A stretch of 64,000 nucleotides of DNA, from the NCBI RefSeq assembly GCF_014650435.1, contig NZ_BMUY01000002.1, positions 248,001 through 312,000 of the forward strand. The letters run 5' to 3'. A program made the position numbers and the translations under genes. Of this stretch, positions 33,417-46,628 are shown piece by piece (position 1 is the first letter of the stretch; every line of letters starts with the position of its first letter). The DNA is from Streptomyces tendae (GTDB taxonomy: Bacteria > Actinomycetota > Actinomycetes > Streptomycetales > Streptomycetaceae). The notes beneath the pieces were generated by a model. That model was not told where the DNA came from. It saw only the letters and a program-made list of their open reading frames with translations, and did not search any database.

Positions 33417-33953
33417 CTACTCGCCGTCCTCGTCGGTCGGCTTCTCCGCCTCGTTGACGTCCTGCTCCAGGCCGAGCTGCTCCACGAGCCACCGGTCGAA
33501 CTCGATGGCGGCCCGCACCCAGCTGACCGTCGAGGAGACGAAGTGCTCCAGGCTGACGCCCATGCCGATCAGCATCTGCGCCTCGCCGATCAGGCGGACC
33601 GTGCCGTCGTCGTGGGTGTGGGAGTACACCTTGGGCCACAGGGTGCGCCGGTTCCAGTCGTCGACCGACTCGAGCAGCTGCGGCTTCTCGTCGATCTGGT
33701 GGGGCCGGTCGTAGAACGTCCGCACCGAGAAGACCTGCTGGTCACCCTCGCCGCGGAACATGAAGTACGTACGGAACTGCTCCCACGGCGCCGCGAGGTC
33801 GCCCTCGTCGTCGACGACGTACTTCAGCTCCATCTGTTCGAGGAGCTGCTTCACAAGATCCTGATCCGGGACGACGGGGCCCGCCGGTCCTTGGGGCTGC
33901 GGCTCGGGCTGCTTGCCCCCGAAGTTCGGAATCGAGGACGGGTCGATGCTCAC
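33417..33953 (-). CDS. YbjN-domain protein
   Basis: A 178-residue protein whose residues about 35-160 match the YbjN sensory-transduction-like fold related to type III secretion chaperones: LLEQMELKYVVDDEGDLAAP, then RTYFMFRGEGDQQVFSVRTF and GEAQMLIGMGVSLEHFVSST. It is acidic overall. The GTG at 33953 has GAAGGG 9 nt upstream and gives VSIDPSSIPNFGG, the common N-terminus of streptomycete members. The molecular function is unknown; a chaperone-like role is inferred from the fold only. Confidence 0.85.
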   Translation of the reverse strand: MSIDPSSIPNFGGKQPEPQPQGPAGPVVPDQDLVKQLLEQMELKYVVDDEGDLAAPWEQFRTYFMFRGEGDQQVFSVRTFYDRPHQIDEKPQLLESVDDWNRRTLWPKVYSHTHDDGTVRLIGEAQMLIGMGVSLEHFVSSTVSWVRAAIEFDRWLVEQLGLEQDVNEAEKPTDEDGE

Positions 33954-34028
33954 CGTGAATTTCCCTTCGTACGGATCCGGCCATCCTCCCCCATGCGGGG
34001 AGGGGGGTGGCAAGCCCGTCGGGGGCCT

Positions 34029-34045
34029 GTCAGCCCTGGGCTGAC
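34029..34045. terminator. Short inverted repeat downstream of clpB
   Basis: GTCAGCC pairs with GGCTGAC around CTG. It lies 80 nt beyond the clpB stop, so it is only a modest candidate terminator. Confidence 0.35.
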
Positions 34046-34124
34046 TTGATCCGGCCAGTCGGGTACCCGCGCGGGGCCCCGGCAACCCGTGGGACGGGTC
34101 GCCGGGACGTTGCCGTGCGGTCCG

Positions 34125-36722
<2,598 letters not shown>

Positions 36723-36806
36723 GTTCTGGCTCTCCTCCTCGCGTCGGCCGTCGGCGGTCCGGCCTGTCTCCAGTCTCCCAGTGCTGACTCATACAACCTA
36801 CACAAA

Positions 36807-36827
36807 GTTGAGCCTATTCCACTCAAG
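36807..36827. promoter_or_regulatory. HAIR operator (HspR) upstream of clpB
   Basis: GTTGAGC-N7-ACTCAAG matches the HAIR consensus CTTGAGT-N7-ACTCAAG in 5 of 7 positions of the left arm and 7 of 7 of the right. It lies 85 bp before clpB. The rest of the 337-bp gap 36723-37059 holds only the hairpin at 36976-37014. Confidence 0.85.
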
Positions 36828-36975
36828 GAAGCCGGACACGTGTGCCCGCCCGGGGACACCAGGGTGGTCGCACGGAGGGCGTGAGGGGAGCGCGGAGGGA
36901 GCGAACCGCGCCGCACGAGACACTTTTCGGCCACACGCGGACCCGGCCGGTTTCGCAACATGTCCGCACATGCGA

Positions 36976-37014
36976 CAGCGGCGTCACCGTGTTCAGGTCA
37001 CGGTGACGCCGCTG
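36976..37014. terminator. 16-bp perfect hairpin downstream of the Rieske-like gene
   Basis: Arms 36976-36991 and 36999-37014 pair perfectly around TTCAGGT. The hairpin begins 45 nt after the stop at 37060 on the minus strand and so ends the micropeptide/Rieske-like transcript before the clpB promoter. Confidence 0.75.
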
Positions 37015-37059
37015 CCGGGGGGAAGCACCTGAGCGATTTGTTACGACGGGGGAATCGCG

Positions 37060-37395
37060 TCAGGCACTGCGGGGGGTGGCCGAGATGGTCCTCACTTCGG
37101 GGATCTCCGGCTGCTCGAGCCGGTGGTCCCGCTGGTCCAGGTTCACAAAGATCATTCCGTACCGGATGGCACACCGGACGGGCTGCGGCGCCCCCCGAGG
37201 CCGCCGCAGACACCGGTACGCACGCACGTCGCCGTCCTCGTCCAGCGTGACGACGACCGGCTCACCGAAGACGGTCACCATCAGGGAGTCACCGGCGTGC
37301 GGGATCGCGGTGACCAGGTCGATGAAGTGCCAGCCGGAGCGGTAGGCGGTGGCCATTTCACGACGGAAGGAGCGGTCGTCGGGTGGCGTGGTCAC
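37060..37395 (-). CDS. Miniature Rieske-like protein without Fe-S ligands
   Basis: A 111-residue protein starting with GTG (VTTPPDDRSFRREM). Its middle resembles the N-terminal Rieske domain of ring-hydroxylating dioxygenases: GWHFIDLVTAIPHAGDSLMV, then GEPVVVTLDEDGDVRAYRCL, and at the end YGMIFVNLD. The stretch that normally holds C-x-H and C-x2-H ligands is reduced to RRPRGAPQPVRC, so no [2Fe-2S] cluster can form. It is therefore a degenerate or repurposed fold. The start is 1 nt after the stop of the 54-residue gene (TGA-A-GTG), indicating translational coupling. The resemblance is by eye and moderate. Confidence 0.68.
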   Translation of the reverse strand: MTTPPDDRSFRREMATAYRSGWHFIDLVTAIPHAGDSLMVTVFGEPVVVTLDEDGDVRAYRCLRRPRGAPQPVRCAIRYGMIFVNLDQRDHRLEQPEIPEVRTISATPRSA

Positions 37396-37396
37396 T

Positions 37397-37561
37397 TCAG
37401 CCCCCCGAGTTCGCAACGCCCGATGGCCAGTGACTGTCCGCCCGAACATCGCCCTCCGTATCGGAGTGAAAGCTCAGCGCTCCGAAGATGGCGGCGGCGA
37501 AGAGGGCGCCAGCAAGCACCGAGCGAACCAGTCTGTTGCGCATGGTCGGCTTCGTCCTCAC
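37397..37561 (-). CDS. 54-residue hydrophobic micropeptide
   Basis: A short gene supported by GGAG 8 nt before the GTG at 37561 and by coupling to the next gene; ATG 37543 is an alternative (48 residues). The product VRTKPTMRNRLVRSVLAGAL continues as FAAAIFGALSFHSDTEGDVR and ends ADSHWPSGVANSGG. A basic N-terminus, a hydrophobic core (VLAGALFAAAIFGAL) and a short polar end resemble a signal peptide with a small exported peptide, or a single-span membrane peptide. It is divergent from the regulator gene at 37678 (116 bp). It could be a precursor of a signalling peptide or a membrane partner of the Rieske-like protein; both ideas are inference. Confidence 0.68.
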   Translation of the reverse strand: MRTKPTMRNRLVRSVLAGALFAAAIFGALSFHSDTEGDVRADSHWPSGVANSGG

Positions 37562-37677
37562 TCGTAAGTCTCCTCTTCCCCCGTCAGATAAGACGATGGC
37601 TCATTCCAACACCTCATGGCCACACAATCGGTGCATCATGTTCCTGCATGTTCAGGACCCTGGGGGGTGGAGATTTG

Positions 37678-38661
37678 GTGGCAAATCAGACTAAGGCGTC
37701 GCATCCCCATGCGGTGACCGAACTGTGCGACGAAGGTACCCGGCTCTACGCGAACGCCCTACGCCTGGGACGGATCGCGAGGGCGGACGTGGAATCCGCT
37801 CCCTGCCTGATGGAACTCGCGCTGATACACCCGGATCCGGACGATGCCGACTGGTTGCGCCCCGTGCCTCCGTCTGCCGCTCTGGCTCAGCGCCTGCACC
37901 CCCTCGAGCGGGAGATCACGGAACGGCGGCGGCTCTCGATCGAGCTGGCGGACGCGTTCGAACCTTTCATGGCCATCGGCACCCAGCCGGCGCGGAGCGA
38001 GCACTCCATCACGGTGCTGGAGGGCGGTGACCGCATCAACGCGGCCCTCAACCTGGCCACCACCCAGTGCCAGACGGAGATGCTCACGGTACAGCCGAGT
38101 GACGACCAGTTCTCCGAACGCAGCCTCATTCAGGGACTTGAGCGGGACAAGCCACTGACGGAGCGCGGCGTGCGGATCCGCACGCTCTACCAGCACACGG
38201 CCCGGTACAGCCCACAGAAGATCGCCTACGTCGCCCAGCTGTCCAACGGCAAGGCGGAGTACCGCACGATAGACGAGGTCGTGGAGCGCCTCATCGTCTG
38301 CGACGAGACCGTGGCGTTCATCCCGACGCGCGACGACCAGCAGGTTGCCCTCGAGATCCGTAATCCCGGCCTGGTCCGTTACCTGATCAAGGTCTTCGAA
38401 TTCATGTGGAGCCGGTCCGTCCCGCTGAACGCCGGCGCGCCCTACGAACCCGCACCGGGTGGTATCACCGACATCCAGTACTCCATAGCCAAGCTGCTGG
38501 TCGAAGGACACGTCGACGAGGCCATCGCCCGGCGCCTGGGCATGAACGTACGCACCTGCCGAGCGCACATAGCCAAACTGGCACAGTCCCTCGGTAGTGG
38601 CAGTCGCGCCCAACTCGGCTACCTCATAGCCCAGTCGGGGATCCTGGAGACGGATCACTGA
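37678..38661 (+). CDS. TrmB/LuxR-like transcriptional regulator, paralogue 1
   Basis: A 327-residue regulator starting with GTG 37678 (GGAG 5 nt upstream). The N-terminal 60 residues are helical (HAVTELCDEGTRLYANALRL; DVESAPCLMELALIHPDPDD). The middle (about 110-245) resembles the TrmB sensor / phospholipase-D-like fold, with GVRIRTLYQHTARYSP and EYRTIDEVVERLIVCDETVA. The end is a LuxR-type helix-turn-helix (DIQYSIAKLLVEGHVDEAIA, then RRLGMNVRTCRAHIAKLAQS). Two similar genes follow. It is divergent from the micropeptide gene, whose promoter it may control. Confidence 0.85.
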   Translation: MANQTKASHPHAVTELCDEGTRLYANALRLGRIARADVESAPCLMELALIHPDPDDADWLRPVPPSAALAQRLHPLEREITERRRLSIELADAFEPFMAIGTQPARSEHSITVLEGGDRINAALNLATTQCQTEMLTVQPSDDQFSERSLIQGLERDKPLTERGVRIRTLYQHTARYSPQKIAYVAQLSNGKAEYRTIDEVVERLIVCDETVAFIPTRDDQQVALEIRNPGLVRYLIKVFEFMWSRSVPLNAGAPYEPAPGGITDIQYSIAKLLVEGHVDEAIARRLGMNVRTCRAHIAKLAQSLGSGSRAQLGYLIAQSGILETDH

Positions 38662-38686
38662 TCCCGGTCGACGAAGAGAGCCACAC

Positions 38687-39670
38687 GTGACCCGAGAGAT
38701 GCATCACCACGGAACGGAGGAGCTGTGTGATGCGGGCCTGGAGATCTACGCCCGTGCACTGCGGGAAGGACACCTTCCCAGCGCCGAGGCAGCCGCGGCT
38801 CCCTGCCTGATCGACAACGGCGTGCTCCACCCGGCCGTCGAGGACCTGGACCGCCTCGAGCCCGTACCGCCCACCGTCGTGCTCCAACGCCTGCTCCGGT
38901 CCTCGGAGGACCGCATCGCCGACGAGAGACGGCGCGGGCAGCGGATGGCCGATGTCTTCGAGCCCCTCATGCGTCTGGGCCGCCGCGATGTCCCCACCGA
39001 GGACACTCCGGCCCTCAGAATCCTCAGCAGCAAGGAGCGCACCGGCCAGGCCATCGAGGAAGCCATGGCCGAGGGCAGGAAAGAACTCCTCGCGATCCAG
39101 CCGCACGACTCACACGTCACCAAGCGCCCCGACATACTCGAAGGGGCCATGAAACGGGACCAGGCCTTCCTCGACCGCGGCGCCCGCATCCGCACCCTCT
39201 ACCAGCACACCAACCGTCACGCCCCCTACACACGGGCCCGCTACGAGCTCCTGCGCGGCGACGTGGAGGCACGCACGCTCGACGAGGTCACCGAACGGCT
39301 CATCATCGTCGACCGCACCGTCGCCTTCATCCCCGCAAGCGCCGACCGCTCACTCGCCCTCGAAGTCCGCCACCCGGCCCTCATCGCCTACTTCGCCAAC
39401 ACCTTCGACCGCCTCTGGCACCTCGCCACTCCCATGCACCCCCAAGCCGTCCACCAGCCCACCCTCAACGGCATCACGCCCCGCCAACGCGCCATAGCCG
39501 CCCTTCTCATCGAGGGCCACACCGACTCCGACATCGCCGACCGCCTCGGCATGAACGTCCGCACCGCCCGCGTCCACATCGCCAAACTCGCCGCCACCCT
39601 CGGCAGCGAAAGCCGGGCCCAGCTCGGCTACCTCATCGGGCAGTCGGGGATTCTCGATCAGGGAGGATGA
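38687..39670 (+). CDS. TrmB/LuxR-like transcriptional regulator, paralogue 2
   Basis: A 327-residue paralogue of the preceding gene and 25 nt after its stop, so probably co-transcribed. It starts with GTG 38687 (MTREMHHHGTEELCDAGLEI when initiated). The sensor part has ARIRTLYQHTNRHAPYTRAR and EARTLDEVTERLIIVDRTVA. The helix-turn-helix is TPRQRAIAALLIEGHTDSDI, then ADRLGMNVRTARVHIAKLAA. The recognition segment matches paralogue 1 closely (GMNVRTCRAHIAKL against GMNVRTARVHIAKL), suggesting overlapping DNA sites. Its last 38 nt overlap the convergent paralogue 3. Confidence 0.87.
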   Translation: MTREMHHHGTEELCDAGLEIYARALREGHLPSAEAAAAPCLIDNGVLHPAVEDLDRLEPVPPTVVLQRLLRSSEDRIADERRRGQRMADVFEPLMRLGRRDVPTEDTPALRILSSKERTGQAIEEAMAEGRKELLAIQPHDSHVTKRPDILEGAMKRDQAFLDRGARIRTLYQHTNRHAPYTRARYELLRGDVEARTLDEVTERLIIVDRTVAFIPASADRSLALEVRHPALIAYFANTFDRLWHLATPMHPQAVHQPTLNGITPRQRAIAALLIEGHTDSDIADRLGMNVRTARVHIAKLAATLGSESRAQLGYLIGQSGILDQGG

Positions 39671-40670
39671 CGGGGGCCGGGGCGCTGCGCGGGGAGCCGT
39701 CCAGGCCGGCCTGGGCGATGCGGACGCCCAGCTGGGTGCGGCTGGCCGCGCCGAGGGTTTCCGAGAGGCGGGCGATGTGCGCGCGGGCCGTGCGGACGCT
39801 GATGCCGAGGCGTTCCGCGATCACCGCGTCCTGGTGGCCCTCCGCCAGGAGCGCCGCGATGGACTGCTCCCGGTGGGAGATGCCCTCGATGCCCGTGTCG
39901 GGGAGGGGGGCGGTGAGGGGGATCGCCAGGCGCCACAGGCGTTCGAAGACCGTGACCAGGTAGGCGATCAGCGCGGGATGGCGCAGTTCCAGGGCCATCG
40001 TGCGGTCGGTGTTGGCGGGGATGAAGGCGACCGTGCGGTCGAAGAGGATGAGCCGGTCGATGACCTCGTCGAGGGTGCGGGCCTCCACCGCGTCACCCAT
40101 GAGCTCCAGGTAGTTGAGCAGGCCCTGCCCGTGCCGGGCCACGTGCGTGTACAGGTCCCTCATCCGCACCCCGCGCCCGCGCAGCGCCAGCGCCCGGTGC
40201 AGGCCCTCGGACAGTTCGTGCTCGCGCCGGATGCCGCCCGGCTGGACGGTGAGCACCTCCGTCGTGCACGCCTGCGTCGCCTCGTCCATCGCGGCCTGGA
40301 TGCGGGACAGCCCGTCGAGGACCCGGATCGCCGTACTCTCCGGGCCGGCCGGGGCCTGGAGCAGCCGGCCGAGGTCCGCGTACCACTCGAAGGCCTCCAC
40401 GGCCGAGCCCACCCGCCGCTGACTGGCGCTGACCTCGTCGTGGACCCCGCGCAGCAGCCGCGTCATGACCTCCTGCGGGGAGGTCGGCACCAGCCAGTCC
40501 ATGTCGTCGGGATCGGGGTGCAGCAGGGCCAGTTCCAGGAGGCAGGGGACCTGCTCGGCGTCCCGGCGCGGCACGCGGCCCCGCCGTACGGCCCGGGAGT
40601 ACACGCGGTCCCCGGCAGCGCACAGCCGGTCGGCCCCGTGCGGGTGCTCCTGAGCCCCGTGCCCGGCCAT
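39633..40670 (-). CDS. TrmB/LuxR-like transcriptional regulator, paralogue 3
   Basis: A 345-residue member of the same family on the opposite strand. The N-terminus has CAAGDRVYSRAVRRGRVPRR and VPCLLELALLHPDPDDMDWL, matching paralogue 1. The sensor has GVRMRDLYTHVARHGQGLLN and EARTLDEVIDRLILFDRTVA. The helix-turn-helix is SHREQSIAALLAEGHQDAVI, then AERLGISVRTARAHIARLSE, and it has a 20-residue C-terminal extension. ATG 40670 follows a G-rich site; a GTG at 40682 is an alternative. GC content is higher than in paralogues 1 and 2, so the two groups may have different ages at this site. Confidence 0.86.
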   Translation of the reverse strand: MAGHGAQEHPHGADRLCAAGDRVYSRAVRRGRVPRRDAEQVPCLLELALLHPDPDDMDWLVPTSPQEVMTRLLRGVHDEVSASQRRVGSAVEAFEWYADLGRLLQAPAGPESTAIRVLDGLSRIQAAMDEATQACTTEVLTVQPGGIRREHELSEGLHRALALRGRGVRMRDLYTHVARHGQGLLNYLELMGDAVEARTLDEVIDRLILFDRTVAFIPANTDRTMALELRHPALIAYLVTVFERLWRLAIPLTAPLPDTGIEGISHREQSIAALLAEGHQDAVIAERLGISVRTARAHIARLSETLGAASRTQLGVRIAQAGLDGSPRSAPAPVILPDRESPTAR

Positions 40671-40820
40671 CGCCCATCCCACCCCCGGTTCCGGCTCTTC
40701 CGCAGCGCAACTATGCGCGGCCCGGACCGGCTCCGCAACACGGCTCCGCCCCGTACAGGGAACGAGAAGGGCCGGTTTCAGCCGTAATGCCCGAGAGGTG
40801 GAACCGGGGGGACACCCGGG

Positions 40821-41939
40821 CTACTTCAGCCCGAGCTCCGCGCACGCGTCCGCGTACTTGGCGGTGCAGATGTCGCTGACCTTGTAGAAGCCCTCCGCGA
40901 TGACCGTCTCCTCGATGTTGGCCTTGGTGAGGGCGACGACGGGGACGAGCTGCGCGGGGATGCCCTTGTGGGTGGGGCTGTCGACCTTGTCGCGGGCGAG
41001 CGCGTCGAACTGGATGTCCCGGCCCTGGACCCGCGCCACGGCCATCTCCGCGGCGTTCTCGGCCTCCTGCGGGTAGGACTTGTACACGCTCATGTACTGC
41101 TCGCCGGTGACGATCCGCTGCACCGCCGCGAGTTCCGCGTCCTGGCCGGTGATCGGCGGCAGGTCGGTGACGCCCGCGTCCTCCAGGGCCTTGATGATGC
41201 CGCCCGCCATGCCGTCGTTGGCGGAGTAGACGCCCGCGATCTTGTTCTTGCCGATCTTCTCGATCGCCTCGGTCATGTTGGCCTCGGCGTTCTCCGGCTT
41301 CCAGTCCTTGGTGTCGAAGGACTGGGCGATCGTCACCTTGCCGTTCAGCTCGGACAGCGCGCCCGCCTTGAACTGCTTGGCGTTCGGGTCGGTGGACGAG
41401 CCGTTCATCATGACGACCTTGTCGGAGCTCTCCGGGTCACCGCCCAGCGCCTCGATGAGGGAGCGGCCCTGGACCTCGCCGACCAGTTCGTTGTCGAAGG
41501 AGATGTACGCCTCGATCGGGCCCTCGGCCAGCCGGTCGTAGGCGATCACCGGGATGCCGGCGTCCTTGGCCTTCTGCACTCCGTCCGCGATGGCGTGCGA
41601 GTCCACCGCGTCCAGCACGATCACGTCGACCTTGTCGTCGACCATCTGCTGCATCTGCTCGGCCTGCTTGGCGGCGCTGGCCTCGGCGTTGGCGTACTTG
41701 ACGTTGCCCTCGTCGCGCGTGAGGTCACCGACCTTCGCCTTGAAGAAGGGGTAGTCGAACTGCTCGTAGCGCGTGTTCTCCTTCTCCGGCAGCAGCAGGC
41801 CGACGGTGATGTCGTTGCCCTTGGTCGGGCTCGCGTCGTCGCTGCTCTCCGAGGCGCCCAGCACGCCACAGGAGGCGAGCGAGAAGGTCATCAGGCACGC
41901 GGCCACGGATATGGCGGTACGACGGGCACGGCTGCTCAC
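40821..41939 (-). CDS. Sugar ABC-transporter substrate-binding lipoprotein (XylF/RbsB type)
   Basis: A 372-residue periplasmic-binding-protein-like lipoprotein. The signal peptide ends at lipobox SLASCG with Cys24 as the lipidated residue, followed by a Ser/Asp-rich linker. The body has the two-lobe type I fold with VGLLLPEKENTRYEQFDYPF, VDVIVLDAVDSHAIADGVQK, GIPVIAYDRL, and VYSANDGMAGGIIKALED, all near the D-xylose-binding group. No ATPase or permease gene adjoins it, and a terminator separates it from the hspR operon. It may serve a distant importer or a membrane sensor kinase. Confidence 0.92.
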   Translation of the reverse strand: MSSRARRTAISVAACLMTFSLASCGVLGASESSDDASPTKGNDITVGLLLPEKENTRYEQFDYPFFKAKVGDLTRDEGNVKYANAEASAAKQAEQMQQMVDDKVDVIVLDAVDSHAIADGVQKAKDAGIPVIAYDRLAEGPIEAYISFDNELVGEVQGRSLIEALGGDPESSDKVVMMNGSSTDPNAKQFKAGALSELNGKVTIAQSFDTKDWKPENAEANMTEAIEKIGKNKIAGVYSANDGMAGGIIKALEDAGVTDLPPITGQDAELAAVQRIVTGEQYMSVYKSYPQEAENAAEMAVARVQGRDIQFDALARDKVDSPTHKGIPAQLVPVVALTKANIEETVIAEGFYKVSDICTAKYADACAELGLK

Positions 41940-42071
41940 TGCGCTAGACCTTCCGACACACGGGAGTAGTTGGTATCCAGGTGACCCAGGTGACCCCGGT
42001 GAAGGAAGCCAACGCTGTCTTCACCAAATCGTCAAGAAGTACTAGACCAATGAGACAGCACCGTTGTGAAC

Positions 42072-42105
42072 CAGCCCCGGAGGACGGGATGGTCCTCCGG
42101 GGCTG
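42072..42105. terminator. 14-bp perfect hairpin ending the dnaK operon
   Basis: Arms 42072-42085 and 42092-42105 are fully complementary around GGGATG. The hairpin begins 40 nt after the hspR stop on the minus strand. Confidence 0.85.
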
Positions 42106-42144
42106 TCGCTGCCGTTCTTCCCTTGTGCCGCCTGCCGGCCCGGG

Positions 42145-42600
42145 TCAGTCCGAGGACTGGCCGTGGCGCTTGGGACGCCAGACCACCAGGGCGCTGGTCT
42201 GCTGTACCTCTTGGTAAGGAACCAGGTCACGGCGGTACGACGCGTGCACCGCGGCCTCGCGCTGACGCATCGCCGTGGCGGCGCCGTCGAGCGCGGCGGC
42301 CAGCTCGGCCGCGCGGGCCTGCAGCTCGGCGACCTGGTTCTCCAGTTCGATGATGCGCTTGATTCCGGCCAGGTTGATGCCCTCGTCCTGCGACAACTGC
42401 TGGACCTGCCGGAGCAGTTCGATGTCGCGGGCCGAGTAGCGCCGGCCCCGGCCGGCCGTGCGGTCCGGGGAGACCAGGCCGAGACGGTCGTACTGGCGCA
42501 GCGTCTGCGGGTGCAGGCCGGAGAGCTGGGCCGCCACCGAGATGACGTAGACCGGGGTGTCCTCGGTCAGTTCGTACGGGTTGCGTCGACGACCGTCCAT
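42145..42600 (-). CDS. hspR: Heat-shock repressor HspR
   Basis: A 151-residue MerR-family repressor that binds HAIR sites in the dnaK and clpB promoters, with DnaK as co-repressor in S. coelicolor. The winged helix-turn-helix is VYVISVAAQLSGLHPQTLRQ, then YDRLGLVSPDRT and GRRYSARDIELLRQVQQLSQ. A coiled coil follows (LENQVAELQARAAELAAAL), and the end SALVVWRPKR is typical. ATG 42600 lies 5 nt after the dnaJ stop, so the gene is the last of the operon and closes the feedback loop. Confidence 0.97.
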   Translation of the reverse strand: MDGRRRNPYELTEDTPVYVISVAAQLSGLHPQTLRQYDRLGLVSPDRTAGRGRRYSARDIELLRQVQQLSQDEGINLAGIKRIIELENQVAELQARAAELAAALDGAATAMRQREAAVHASYRRDLVPYQEVQQTSALVVWRPKRHGQSSD

Positions 42601-42605
42601 TCCCG

Positions 42606-43802
42606 TCAAGCTCCCTTCGCGGCCTGGAACAACTCCGCCCGCGGATCCTCGTCCGCGGTCGCCTCGCGATACGCCTCAAGCGCGTCACGAGCCTTCCCCG
42701 TCAGGTCCTTCGGAACACTCACCTCCACGGTGACCAGGAGGTCGCCGCGGGTGCCGTCCTTGCGGACCGCGCCCTTGCCCCTGGCCCGCATGGTGCGGCC
42801 GTTGGGCGTGCCCGCCGGCAGCTTCAGCGTGACGGGCGGACCGCCCAGGGTCGGGACCCGGACCTCGCCGCCGAGGCCCGCCTCGGCGTAGGTGACCGGG
42901 ACGGTGACGGTGAGGTTGTCTCCCCGGCGGCCGAAGACGGGGTGCTCCTTGACGTGCACGACCACGTACAGGTCGCCCGCCGGACCGCCCCGCTCGCCCG
43001 GCGTGCCCTTGCCGCGCAGCCGGATGCGCTGCCCGTCCAGGACCCCGGCCGGGATCCGGACCTGCATCGTCCGCGAGGACTTGGCGCGTCCGGAACCCTT
43101 GCAGACCTCGCAGGGGTCCTCGGCGATCAGGCCGCGGCCCTTGCAGTCGGGGCACGGGTCGGTGAGCGAGAAGCCGCCGCCCGAACCCCGCGCGACCTGG
43201 CCGGTGCCGACGCAGGTCGGGCACACGCGCGGTGTGCCGTTCTTGTCGCCGGTGCCCGAACATGCCTTGCAGGGCGCCTGCGAGGACATCCTGAGCGGCA
43301 CGGTCGCGCCCTCGATGGCCTCGGTGAAGCTCAGGGTGACCTCGGACTCGATGTCCTGCCCGCGCCGCGGCTGCGTGCGCGTGCCGGTGCCCGGTCCGCC
43401 GCCGGTGCGGTTGAACAGGCCGCCGAAGACGTCCCCGAGGCCGCCGCCGAAGCCGCCGGCGCCGCCCTGGCCTCCCCCGCCCTGGGCGCCGCCTCCGAAG
43501 AGGTCGCCCAGGTCGAAGTTGAAGGTGCCGCCGCCCGCGCCCGGCCCCGGGCGGAACCCGCCGTTGCCGAAGAGGGCGCGGGCCTCGTCGTACTCCTTGC
43601 GCTTCTTGGGGTCACCGAGGATGTCGTTGGCCTCGGAGATCTCCTTGAAGCGCTCCTCCGCCTTGACGTTTCCCTTGTTGGCGTCCGGGTGGTTCTCGCG
43701 GGCGAGCTTCCGGTACGCCTTCTTGATCTCGGCCTCGGTGGCGTCCTTGGGGACGCCGAGAACCTTGTAGTAGTCCTTCTCGATGAAGTCCTTCGTGCTC
43801 AT
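42606..43802 (-). CDS. dnaJ: Chaperone DnaJ
   Basis: A full-length type I J-protein (398 residues). The N-terminal J domain has YYKVLGVPKDATEAEIKKAY and the HPD loop in ARENHPDANKG. A Gly/Phe-rich linker includes GGGGQGGAGGFGGGLGDVFG. Four CxxCxGxG zinc motifs follow (CKACSGTG, CPTCVGTG, CPDCKGRG, CEVCKGSG), then the two substrate-binding beta domains. It stimulates the DnaK ATPase and delivers clients. It lies 42 nt after grpE. Confidence 0.97.
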   Translation of the reverse strand: MSTKDFIEKDYYKVLGVPKDATEAEIKKAYRKLARENHPDANKGNVKAEERFKEISEANDILGDPKKRKEYDEARALFGNGGFRPGPGAGGGTFNFDLGDLFGGGAQGGGGQGGAGGFGGGLGDVFGGLFNRTGGGPGTGTRTQPRRGQDIESEVTLSFTEAIEGATVPLRMSSQAPCKACSGTGDKNGTPRVCPTCVGTGQVARGSGGGFSLTDPCPDCKGRGLIAEDPCEVCKGSGRAKSSRTMQVRIPAGVLDGQRIRLRGKGTPGERGGPAGDLYVVVHVKEHPVFGRRGDNLTVTVPVTYAEAGLGGEVRVPTLGGPPVTLKLPAGTPNGRTMRARGKGAVRKDGTRGDLLVTVEVSVPKDLTGKARDALEAYREATADEDPRAELFQAAKGA

Positions 43803-43844
43803 CCCCGACGTCCCTCCTCTCGCGCCTGTGTCGTCACTTCAAGC

Positions 43845-46419
<2,575 letters not shown>

Positions 46420-46450
46420 TGTGCACGACACCCGGCAACGGGTCAACAGA

Positions 46451-46471
46451 GGTGAGTCGGCCAGGCTCAAC
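46451..46471. promoter_or_regulatory. HAIR operator 2 upstream of dnaK
   Basis: GGTGAGT-N7-GCTCAAC is a weaker HAIR copy (TGAGT and GCTCAA retained). Its 52-bp offset from operator 1 is about five helical turns, fitting cooperative HspR binding. The 351-bp dnaK/EtfD-like divergent gap holds these two sites and the motifs at 46606-46684. Confidence 0.75.
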
Positions 46472-46605
46472 TCTTATCCGTTCCTTACGCGCAATGGGGG
46501 CGGGTGCGGCGCGTCGCGGCCAGGGTTGCCTCAGCGACGCAGATCACCGCACGTCCGACTACAGTGCGGCGGAGGATGGGGGTAGTCTCAAACGGACTGA
46601 TTAAG

Positions 46606-46619
46606 TTACCGCTTAGTAA
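46606..46619. promoter_or_regulatory. TTAC-N6-GTAA inverted repeat upstream of the EtfD-like gene
   Basis: TTACCGCTTAGTAA has perfect TTAC/GTAA arms in an AT-rich patch 110 bp before the gene. Similar sites serve TetR-type regulators of fatty-acid degradation in actinobacteria; applied here this is inference. Confidence 0.5.
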
Positions 46620-46628
46620 TACGAGTCC

